Position numbers and translations under genes: made by a program. Positions 21,801-33,800 of a stretch of DNA of 64,000 nt are shown here, piece by piece. How positions within the stretch are numbered: position 1 is the first letter of the stretch; each line of letters opens with the position of its first letter. The stretch is from Telmatactis stephensoni (taxonomy: Eukaryota > Cnidaria > Anthozoa > Actiniaria > Isophelliidae): the NCBI GenBank assembly GCA_029948255.1, contig JALIZF010001827.1, positions 470,001 through 534,000 of the forward strand, in the 5' to 3' direction. The notes below the pieces were generated by a model. The model did not search any database. It was not told where the DNA came from and saw nothing but the letters and a program-made list of their open reading frames with translations.

Positions 21801-24800
21801 TTCTCATTTGTTAGTTATTTCTTTTTTTAAGTTTGTTTTTGGTTCCCACTAATTGGCAAAAGAAATCCGAACAACTATTGTCTTTGTTTTCTGTTTTGTT
21901 TTTCCTTCTTACCTTCTCTCTTACCCAAGCGCGCTCTGCAGTTTTTCTGTTCATTTTTCTTTCTTTTCTCTCTGTTTCCCCCCCCCCCCCCTCTTTTGAG
22001 AGTTTCGTTGTTGTTGTTGTTGTTCTCTCTCCTATCTTCGCCGAGAAATGACCAAAAAACCCCTAAAGATTGCTGTTAAAGCGGCAAATCTGAAAGATGG
22101 TACATCAAAGGGGTCTTAGTAGACAAGACCCCTTTTGTGTTGACACCCCTCATATATATATATATATATAACAACTCAGTTTATTGAAGAAGAACTAAGA
22201 ACTAGTACATCAACAAAAGGGTTATGCTAGGGAAAAACTTAATTTTCATATAAAAACATACCCCTCAAGTACATATATACAAAAATTAGGACAATATTCG
22301 ACGTTGATATTACATAATACAATGGGATACAACATGCAATAAGATAGTTATAAAATATATATAATGAGATATATAAATGTTGGTCTATATAATTATATGT
22401 ATATATATAATATATATATGTATATGCAGCCTATCTTGGGAAGGCCGCCCACCCCCGCGAAGTATGGTATGGCATGGCTATGGTATGGTATAGCTAAAAT
22501 TTTTGGGCGTACAAACTAAATTAATACTATTAGAAAGTCAATGATTACAAAGCAACAGCTACTTTAAAATATCAAAGAAAATAGACAGACGTCACTGAAC
22601 AGGTCACCCAAACAGGACGGTGTCAGTGCTTTCGTGACGCTACAACTAACATGTGAATCGCTGTTTAATACCCTAGCAGCTATAAAATTACTTAATAAAT
22701 ATCAGACATAAAGGCAGCTCATATCTAAATTCCTTTTTAATTGGAAATTTAGGAGCGAGACCGATACCTCCATGAGTTCAAATCAGCTTGCCGGCGAAGC
22801 AGACAAATATTCCGCCGTTCAGTACCGAACTCAAAACGTGACCAAACTGGCTTTAAAACATATTTGTTTTGTCAGACTGAATTCCACTTGGGCACGAGTA
22901 AACGCACTATGTGCGTCTAGTTATAGATAGTCACTATAATCAATACTAACCTTTGAAAATTTTCTTTACCAAACTAGCTGAATCTGTGAACGAGGAGATT
23001 TTAAGTAAGTGGACTTAGACTAAAACTTCTATAAACACTCCCAAAGATGTAGAGCACGGAAACTCTCACCGTGTTATGTAACAGTACTTCAGAGACATGC
23101 GCGCGCGTTTGTTCTCTATTGTTCACACAAATTACGTTTATCACACCAGGACTCTTTCATGAAGCACCACTGGTTGAGACCCTCACCGCCCTGACCTCCA
23201 ACATCACCGCTGATACATTCCGTCATCTTGAGCCATGCTTTGATGTTAAAGTATTCGTTGACATCGTGACATCTATTCTTAAAGCTTTGGGAAAAGATTC
23301 ATCTGAGATCACCAAACATTTTGAACAACAAAAATTGGAAGCAATTCGCAAATTTGCCGACAGCTACAAACAGATGGTGACTCCTCTGATTGGTTATGCT
23401 GTTGAGGTGGAGAATCGTGTTGAAGAAGGTGGGTTGGTTAATTTCATTAACATTACTAAGCATAGCTATCCTGTCGACGTAAGCATAAGCAACGAGCAGT
23501 ACTACATTACTGAGTCTGTGTATGCTGCTTGTGCTTATGCTTATGTCGCTATTGAAAAGACAAGCACTGCTAATGAGCGCAGTACATTACTGAGTCTGCG
23601 TATGTTGCTTGCGCTTATGCTTATGTCACTAGTGAAAAGACAAGCTCTGCTAATGAGCAGTACATTACTGAGTCTGTGTATGTTGCTTGCGCTTATGCTT
23701 ATGTCACTATTGAAAAGACAAGCTCTGCTAATGAGTAGTACATTACTGAGTCTGTGTATGTTGCTTGTGCTTATGCTTATATTACTAGTGACAAGACAAG
23801 CTCTGCTAATGAGTAGTACATTACTGAGTCTGTGTATGTTGCTTGTGCTTATGCTTATGTCACTATTGAAAAGACAAGCAATGCTAATGAGCAGTACATT
23901 ACTGAGTCTGCGTATGTTGCTTGTGCTTATGCTTATGTCGCTATTGAAAAGACAAGCACAGCTAATGAGCGCAGTACATTACTGAGTCTGTGTATGTTGC
24001 TTGTGCTTATGCTTATGTCACTATTGAAAAGACAAGCAATGCTAATGAGCAGTACATTACTGAGTCTGTGTATGTTGCTTGTGCTTATGCTTATGTCGCT
24101 AGTGACAATACAAGCTCTGCTAATGAGTAGTACATTACTGAGTCTGTGTATGTTGTTTATGCTTATGCTTATGTCACTAGTGAAGAGACAAGCACTGCTA
24201 ATGAGCAGTACATTACTGAGTCTGCGTATGCTGCTTGTGCTTATGCTTATGTCACTATTGAAAAGACAAGCAATGCTAATGAGCAGTACATTACTGAGTC
24301 TGTGTATGTTGCTTGTGCTTATGCTTATGTCACTAGCAGTGAAAAGACAAGCACTGCTAATGAGCAGTACATTACTAAGTCTGTGTATGTTGCTTGTGCT
24401 TATGCTTATGTCACTAGTGAAAAGACAAGCACTGCTAATGAGCAGTACATTACTGAGTCTGTGTAAGTTGCTTGCATGTGCTCATGCTTGTGTCGCTTGT
24501 GAATAACAGGCTTAATGGGCTAGAAAATGGCATGATTACAAACGAGACTTTGTTAGTCGGAATAAGAAGGTATAAAATAAGTAAGCCGGAAATGGAATAA
24601 ATGTACTGAGTTCAGTTGCCTCTACGCTAGCTGGCTATGGGCCAGAAATCGAAGTCCGTATATTAGAAAATATTCCCGGTTTGTATTCAACAGGCAATCA
24701 AAAACAACAAGTTCTAGTGGACGCTGCAACAAGTTTTAAAGAAATATGGCAAAGCATTAGACTAATTCAAAAGGAACATCAAAAGACTTTGGACGCCTTG

Positions 24801-27800
24801 GATATTTTCCTCAAAGATTCGATCTTACAGAAGTCTGCTGAAATTGGAGTGAGTAGCTAGGGTTGAATGTTGACTTGCAATTCTCCTCATCCATATTCCG
24901 CATTATGACCTCATTATGCGTTTCCTATTCGCGCATGCGCAAAGAACCACTCTTTGAAGTCAATTGTTATGCAAATGAGAACATGCTATATAACATCGTG
25001 TAACCACCGTGACCGACCTCTTCCTTTTTCGTGCAACGAAAAACTAGGTAAGAACTACTCTGAAGTTTATCCTTTTTACTTGCTTTCTGCTTATTAATCG
25101 TTACAGTGCTTTGCAGTAACGCTATATCTTTATGTTGCTCGAGTTCTAGAAATATGAGTAATCCTGAGCTAAGAGAAGAAGAAGAAGCTCTGCTAGAAGA
25201 CGACCCAGCCGTGGACCGTCCCGAACCATTCTTCACGAGCAGCCATTTAAAGGAACTACATGAAGGCCTTGGTATAGACGCTCTTACACAGTCCGTGGCA
25301 GAAATATCCCAGTTCATTCGGACTCACTTAAGCAGTCCTATATCTGAAACAAACAAACGCTCGGCCGACGAGCACGAGGGCAGTGAACCTCCAACAAGGC
25401 CGCTTAAGCGCCAAAGGACTGAGCAATGTATCTCAGTACCTTCTAAGCCTGAGCAGTGTATCTCAGCATTAAACCCAGAGCAGCATAACTCTGAGTGTGA
25501 ATCGGGCTTTGATCCGCTTGACAACAACCTGCAATTAGATGCAGAAGACGAAGAAAGTGCTTCAATCTCGGTGTCAGACTTTGATCTGACCCCCTCTATA
25601 TTTGATGACTCTGATAAAATTGGTCCAGAAGTCTCTGAGATGCTAGCAAAACGAGTAAACGACGCGTTTACAAAGAAAGCCATCGAAGACAAATTTAAAA
25701 CATTATCAGAGAAATATTGCACACCTAAGAACTGTGAATTTGCATCAGTCCCTAGGGTAAACCAAGCTTTATGGAATGATTTACCAAGAGGGGCCAAGAA
25801 AACAGATGTCGGTCTTCAAGAAGTGCAAAAATCGTTATTGCACGCAGCGCAAGCCATAACGTATGCAACCGACGCTGTTTTGCAAAGCAAAAAGAAGAAA
25901 GAAGCCATAGATCCAAAGAGTCTTGTTGATTCTCTTTGTGATTCCTTATCATTTATTGGTAACGCCTCCTACCAATTGTCAATGAGGCGTAGAGAGTTGC
26001 TGAAACCAGAATTATCTAAAAATTTCCGCTCTCTCTGTTCAGCAGCCACTCCACTCTCTGGTTATCTCTTTGGAGATGAACTTGCCAAGAGTGTAGACGA
26101 AATCACAAAAGCGAACAAAATCACGGCTAAAGTTTTGCCCAAAAATACCTTCAATAAAGGTGGATCGAACAAATCAAGCGAAGACAATCGACGCAAACAA
26201 GGGTATTCGAACTCTTTTTTACGGGATCGGTCGACCGCGTCTCGTCGCGGTCGATACTCCAACTACAACAAAAAGGAGTTTCCCAAGGGAAAATTCAATT
26301 ACCAAACGAAGAACAAAGAAGACAAAGCCTAATGGTAAGCAGCTATGCTGGCAATACCGCTAATTTTGTTGCTAATTGGTGTCAAATCACCTCTGATCCT
26401 TGTATCCTCCAAACAGTTCAAGGTTACCACCTTGAATTTGAAAACACGCCATTTCAGTTGAAGGTTCCATCTATGGCGGTATTTTCAAAGGAACAATCTG
26501 CAGCCATTGATACTGAAGTAGCAAAGCTTGTAGAAAAAGGTGCAATTATGCATGCAGAACGTACGGTAGGAGAATTTATCTCCAATCTATTTCTGGTTCC
26601 AAAGAAAACAGGTGATTTAAGACCAGTTATCAATCTGAAGCCACTCAATCAATTTGTACCCAAAAAACATTTTAAAATGGAAACTCTAGAGTTTGCATGT
26701 CAGCTAGTTAATCGGAACGATTTGTTGGCCTCAATTGATTTATCGGATGCCTATTTTAGCATCCCAATCGATAAATCGTACCGAAAATATTTACGCTTTA
26801 TTTGGAAGCAAGAGCTATTTGAGTTTGTATGTTTACCTTTCGGTTATAGCCTAGCACCACGTACTTTTACCAAAGTACTAAAACCTGTTTATTCCAATCT
26901 GAGATCTGGCGGCATCAGAACTTCGTATTACATAGATGATACTCTGATAGTAGCATCAACAAAGGATGAATGTAAGAAACACGTAGACACGGTAATTGAG
27001 ATGCTAACGAAGCTTGGATATAAAGTGAACTTTGCCAAATCGTGTACTGAGCCCGCTTCTAGTATAAATTATCTGGGCTTCATTATTGACTCAATTTGTA
27101 TGACTATCTCGCTCCCAAGAGAAAAAATCCACAAAATCACTTCAGCATGCCAAAAGTTACTTAATACTAAAACGGCCACAATTCGCCAAGTTGCTGAAGT
27201 TTCTGGCTTATTAGTCTCGGCTTTTCCAGCAATCAAGTATTTGCCTCTGTTTTATAGATCCATTGAAGCTTGTAAATCCAAGGATATTTCGCAGGGAGCC
27301 GAATATGACGACTTAGTAACGATAACCAAACTAGCCCATTCAGACTTGTCGTGGATCATTGAACACATTGACAAATATAATGGGAAATCATTAAAAACCC
27401 CGCCTTTTACACACACGATCGAATCCGATGCTAGTAACTCGGGTTGGGGCGCCAAATGCGGTGACAAGTCCACTGGAGGTCACTGGTCTATAAGCGAGGG
27501 TCAAAACCATATTAATTACTTAGAATTCTTAGCAGCCTTTTTATCCTTACAGTGTTTTATCGCCAGCAATTGTCGTGTATGTCTTCGAACAGACAACACT
27601 ACTGTCGTTGGCTATGTCAATAAGATGGGTGGCATGGTATCGCCCAAGTTAAATGAATTAACGCGCCAATTCTGGTTTTGGTGTCTCGAGCGCAACATTT
27701 TTGTGGTAGCACAGTATATCCCAGGGGAAAAGAACATATATGCTGATTTTTCCTCTCGAAATTTTAATGACCGCACCGAGTGGAGCCTGCACCCGACTAT

Positions 27801-30800
27801 TTTTGGGTGGCTGACTGAAAGACTCTGGCTCCCAGAGGTCGATCTGTTTGCATCGCGCCTAAACACCAAATTAAAACAATTCGTTTCATGGCGTCCAGAC
27901 CCCGAGGCGTCGGCAACAGACGCATTCACTTTAGATTGGGGCAAACAACTCAACTATGCTTTTCCTCCCTTCAGCCTCATCCCAAGAGTATTGAGCAAAG
28001 TGCAACAAGACCAGGCGTGCGTACTACTTGTAGCTCCAGTCTGGACAACGCAGGTCTGGTATCCAGTCCTTGTCAGCCTACTGACAGATCGCCCAATCCT
28101 GCTCCCTCAATGGTCCAATCTACTTATGCTCCCACACAACCGGAGACTGCACCCACTCCGCAGTCAGCTGGTCCTAGCCGCCTGGCCTGTGTCAGGGAAG
28201 GTCTCGAAAGTCAGGGAATTTCAAAGGGCGCTACCGAGATCATCATCAAATCGTGGACTTTGGGAACCCAAAAACAATAGAAGAAACCATGGCAGGAGTG
28301 GATTAGCTGGTGTGATCAATTCAAGACAGATAAATTTCAAGCACCTGTAACATGATTTCTTGACTTTTTGCTCAATGTGTACAATCAAGGGAGGACATCC
28401 AGTACTGTTAACACGTATCGCTCGGCGATAGCTACTCCAATCCACGCAGTAACAGGGCGTGATGTTGGATCTAATCATCTGGTTAGTCGTTTTCTGAAAG
28501 GAGTTTATGTGTCCAAACCCCCTCTACCACGCTACAGTTCAACTTGGGACGTGTCCAAAGTCACCGATTATATGAGAACCTTAAGTCCACTAGAGAAGCT
28601 GTCCCTTAAAGAGTTAAGTGTGAAATTAGCCACTCTGACAGCTCTGTCGACTGCCCAAAGAGGGCAAACATTGCAAGCATTATGTATTGATGATATGAAG
28701 ATCGAGCCAAATCGAGTAGTATTTAATGTCACAAGTAGACTGAAAACTAGTCGTCCAGGAAAGAATTGCTTGCAGGTCATTGTACCCAAATTGTCCAATG
28801 ATGATAAACCTATTTGTCCTTATTGTCATTTCTTAGAATATGTAAAGCAAACGAGTCAGTGTCGAGGTGTGTCGGAGGAAACTCAATTATTTGTTTCTTT
28901 CCGTAAACCTTACAAGGCCATCAGCACAAGCACTATAGCTCGATGGATTAAAGAAATGTTAAAACGTTCTGGACTAGATATTAATGAATTCAAGGCCCAT
29001 AGTACTCGGAGCGCCGCCACATCTAAGGCATTTGTAAGTGGGGCCTCTGTTGGTGATATTTTGAAATTAGCCAATTGGTCAAAGGAGCAAACTTTCTCTA
29101 AATATTACAAACGTTCCATTGTTAATGTTCCATTAGGCGAACTTATTTTGTCGTAAAGTCTACGCACTAGGAAATAAAGACTAAAGTAATCAATTTGATA
29201 TTTTCATTTGATACTTCTGTCCACCTTTTGCCATATGACTTCAAAAAGCGCATAATGAGGTCATAATGCGGAATATGGATGAGGAGAATTGAAAATTAGA
29301 CAAGAGGTACACTTACCTTGCAGGATAATTGTAATTCTCCGAGTCCATATGGAGCAATTATGACATCCAGTTTTCCCTACCAGGGATTAAAGCATTAATA
29401 TGACATTCCCACCCACAACTATTTAGCTTCATATGTAAAAAGGCCAACACTCCTGCACTCACTAGAAAGACTGTTGTCCAACGGTTCCTTTTTATACCTT
29501 CCTTTCATTTGCATAACAATGCTTTAAAGTGTGGTCCGGACAGAGCATGCGCGATGAAGATCGAATAATGAGGTCCTAATTGCTCCATATGGACTCGGAG
29601 AATTACAATTATCCTGCAAGGTAAGTGTACCTCTTGTCTAATTTTCAATTTTCTTTTAAGTCAAGACGTCCTATGTTATTTTTGAAGGATTCTTGCTTAT
29701 ATATGGCTTGTCTAGCTACTGATTTCTTCTGAGGCTACAATTAGATCGGTTACAAATAAAGTGCCACCTTTTGTCTTCATTTGGTTCCTGATCGATTGAA
29801 AACTCAACACAATTCGCATGAATAGACCTCAACTTAAGCTAACCTGTGATGCAACAATTTGTATATGTAATAGGACTCCACGCTGTCCAATTTGAAAATA
29901 ATTGGACGAAAAAAATTCCGAGGACTGCCAAAATTGGACGAGGCCGTAGGCCGAGTCCAATTTGGCAGTCAGAGGAATTTTTTTAGTTCAATTATTTTCA
30001 AATTGGACAGGCGTGGAGTCCTATTAATTGAACATTTTCATTTACCAATTTCATTCAGAAAGTGTTTTCATGTAAGCAGCGAGGCCGATACTCGCTAATT
30101 AAAGCCAACTGGCTCCCAAAACTCTCTCAAAATGGGTCATTTTTTCAGAAAAAACTACACAAAAATATAATAAATACTTTCCTCACCTCATTCGCTAACA
30201 CTTTAAACCAGAAAACTTTAAGTATAAAGTAGGTGTAAAAAGCAAATTTGCAGTCCAAAACATTCCGCCATTTTTTCTCCACAAAATCTGAATGAATGCT
30301 ACGCGCAGCGCTATTGGTTGAATTCTTACTTTTATTGTTTTTCTTGCATTCTCATTGGTCAAACACGAACTATCCAAATTACTCATTAATTTGGATTGCT
30401 CAGTTTTTCTTTAGAAAACCCTAAATGAAAACTGTCCAAATTAATTCTTAATTTGGATAGGTAGAAAAATTCAAAAGTAATTTTGTAGTTAGCTATATGG
30501 TATTTTAGGAGAATTATATAATACACTGTAATATAATCAAGTTGAACCCATAATGTCTATTTATCTACTAATTACCTAATTCATTATTTTTTTATAATCC
30601 ATCCACATTTAATCAACTCATTCATCTATTCATTTATTCATCTATTCATTCGTTCACCCATTGATTAATTAAAACATTATTTGTTTGATTAATTAATCAA
30701 TTCTGTTTTTCATTCATTTGTTTATTCATCCATTTATTAACTCACAATTCGTTCATTGCTATAGCAATACGTTAGAGAAGGCAACAAGAATAACAGGTGG

Positions 30801-33800
30801 ACTGTAAGAAAAGTACGAGATGAGCTGTTGAAGGAATTTGACAAAGTCACCAAGATGACTGGGACAATATTCAGTGCTGCGAGCCCTTTAAACACAATGA
30901 TGTCTGAAATGGTGCAAAACTATGCTGTTAGTCAGGTAAGGAAAGTTCTACATTTCCTATAATACCCGATGTTTAGAAGACGACATGACTTTACTCTCAA
31001 GACGCGTTATTGAAAAATTGTTAGGCAATTTATACAATAAATAATTGTTTCTCTTCTTTCTTTTTCTGGACTTGCTTAGGTTTACTCTGCCCTTCATAAA
31101 TCGAAGTTAGAAAATGCTATGCTAAATGATAACATGATAAGATGGCGTTTTGAAAGGTTTAGTGAGATCACCATAAGTGAAAGTCTTCGAAAAGCGTCAC
31201 AGCTAGTGTACGATAGCTTGGTGGTTGGGATGGAGAATGCGGAGAAATACAGTAAGCAAGTCAATGAAACTGTGCAGTCGGTTACGAAAGGTAAAACTGT
31301 GATGTTATACTTGTTAATTTACAATAGGATTACCCATAACCGACACATAACTTTGACTCGGCATCAAAAAAGTGGTCGAGAATACGGATGTACAAAAGAG
31401 GACAAACGGAGTATAATGATGAGGTGGTCATATACTACCGTTATCGTTGAGGTGCGACCTGTGAAACTCGAAGTCTTGTTTGGAAACTTACATTCACATG
31501 GACGTCAATTAAATTTTTTCCCAAGAAAGAATGCCTCAAATTTACATAACTTAATTATACATTTGAGTTTCAGATATTTATATAAACTTTCCTTGCAAAT
31601 CGCTATTTGTATTGTAGTCAAGGAGCTATTTTCTCAAAAGGCCTTAAATTAAAAGTTGGTTCAACCCACCCAACAGAAAAGGTCTGACACCAGATTTGTA
31701 TAGAACTGCTCTTTACGACTAGGTACTATGTAGTCCCAATTTGTGGTACCAGTAACGAGATAATTAGGGGGTTTTGCCCAAATATGGTGTTTAGCATGAA
31801 AATGAGGCTAAACCAATGTTTACCTTTTAAATTTGAAGTCTTGCAACATATTGTCCAAGAAACTACCACAAAGTAACAAGTAGGTCTAGATCTAAAATTT
31901 GAATGCTAATAGGCAAGGATGATATGTCACGTGACTGTCACGTGACCGTTTATTAGTTAAAATCACTCATTTTTACACAATCTAACATGTTTTAATTCGA
32001 ATAAAATTCACACTAATAGTTGTTGGCCGTTTTTACATCCTTCTACCACAAATTGGGACTACATAGTACCCAGTCATAAACAGCAGTTCTTCGCCAATAC
32101 AAATCTGGTGTAAGACCTTTTCTGTTGGATGGGTTAAACGAATCCATTTTTTTCAGGGTCTAGCTCCTTGACTATCGGTCGAGTGATTTGATTGACGTCC
32201 GTGTGAATGCAAGTTTCCAAACGAGACCTCGAGCTTCACAGGTCGCACTTCAACGAAACTCGCGCGCTGATTGGCTATCAAGTCCATCGAGGAGTGAGAA
32301 TTCAGCGTGGAATTGCATGATTACACAGGCAGCCCGCAACCGTTTTGATTCCTTTTCCTTCTCATAATCGGTGTTTGAAAAATAATTATTTTTTGTAGTT
32401 CAATATAAAATGAAAATACAAGCCAATAAAAAAGATTCAACAGATTTCAAGACAAAGGAAAATATTTTTCCAAAGATATTGACGGTAAAACATGGAGTGA
32501 GAATTCAGTGTGGAATTGCATACTTACACAGGTAGCCCGCGATTGCTGTGTTTCTTCTTTTTGTTTTTAGCGAAACGTAATTTAAAATAGTTCAAAAACA
32601 AACTTCAATAGCTGCCAAAAATTATCATGAGAAAACAAGCAAAGAAAAAGACGCAATAACTAATAGGAAAAGGACATTTTTACGCCTACTACATAATATG
32701 AAAAGCGAGCGTTTGAAGTCCGTCGATCGTGGTCTGGTGTTTTTCGACAACTTCGACATTACTTTTATCCCTTCAGTAGAAAAAAATGATCACTTATTTC
32801 AAAACATAAAGAATAGATTGTATCCGGATGCAGTCATAGATGTTTTTGAAAACAAAACAACAGAAATACACAGTCCAATAGATTTGTTTGAGCGATTTAT
32901 TTTCAACTGAAGTTGTCAGAACGAATTATCCAAAAAAACCGGTAGAAAGGCATTCAAAACATAACCAAAAAACCCAGCAAGATAGAAAACTATTATCATG
33001 TCTGAATAGCAAGCAGTCGATAGTTAGGGGAACACAATTTTTGACTTTACTTAACTTAAGCTTACTTTTTCCGCAGTGTCAATGAAGTGAAATGCTTCAG
33101 ACCATTTTTCCCGACAAACAAGTGTTGTTTTGCCATTCATGAGATCGACATTCCTCCAGGACAATGTTTACATGGTTTCCAGTTCCAATTGGAGTCAAAT
33201 AAAGTATATTTTCCAGTAGTTTGACAATAATTTTGTTCCTCAAATACTCGACACGAGTTTGAAGCAAAGTAAGTTTGCAAGTGAGACGATTTTCATTCAC
33301 GACTACAGCTTCATTCTCATTCGCTGGCTATTTTTGTGTACTTGCTCTTGAATGGCTTGCCGTGCGCTTTGAAAAAATGGACAAAATCTTCTCTATTTAT
33401 TTTTTCTATGTCCGCTATGGGATTCAAGGAAAATTCATTTCCCGACTCGGGAATTCCACGTTGAATTTCACTCGAAAAAACGATATCGCACTCGTCGCTT
33501 CGCGACTCGTGCGATATCGTTTTTCTCGTGAAATTCAACGTGGAATTCCCTCGTCATCCAATGAATTTTCCTATATAATGCACTTACATAGTGATTTGTA
33601 TCGAGAGAGCGCTGTTTTCACGTATTGTTTCCTTTCGCTAGTAACTGAAAGTTTGTAACTTCATTCAATCCCTGAAGATGGGGCAAGTGGCCTGGAAGCT
33701 TGAGTAGGATATTGAAAATATCTATCTACGAAGAGGAAACTTTCTAATTCTTAAATGCCATATCATAATTAGTCTGAATAACACAGCCGTTCAACTTGGC

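Larger units (their letters stand above)
24880..29294 (+). mobile_element. DIRS-like (tyrosine-recombinase) retrotransposon
   Basis: Inverted terminal repeats of about 42 bp: AATTCTCCTCATCCATATTC... at 24881-24922 and its complement at 29250-29294. Between them, all on the plus strand, are a Gag-like frame, RT/RNase H, and a tyrosine recombinase. There is no integrase, aspartic protease or LTR. The element lies in an intron of the secreted-protein gene, in the same orientation. Confidence 0.85.

Noticed and set aside
23497..24466. CRISPR-like array
   Set aside because: Contiguous tandem repeats without unique spacers, in a eukaryotic intron.
23071..24506. Long plus-strand frames rich in Leu/Met or in EQYITESV-type repeats
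   Set aside because: They arise from the 78-bp minisatellite; copies carry stops and 2-bp shifts, and good splice sites flank the array.
31119..31652. 177-codon frame continuing past the exon at 31290
   Set aside because: The continuation runs into the arm of a long inverted repeat; only the part up to 31290 fits the gene model.
32698..33085. Two overlapping short frames (SPIDLFERFIF and RTNYPKKPVER) that faintly recall piggyBac transposase
   Set aside because: Too short, in different frames, and without catalytic residues or terminal repeats.
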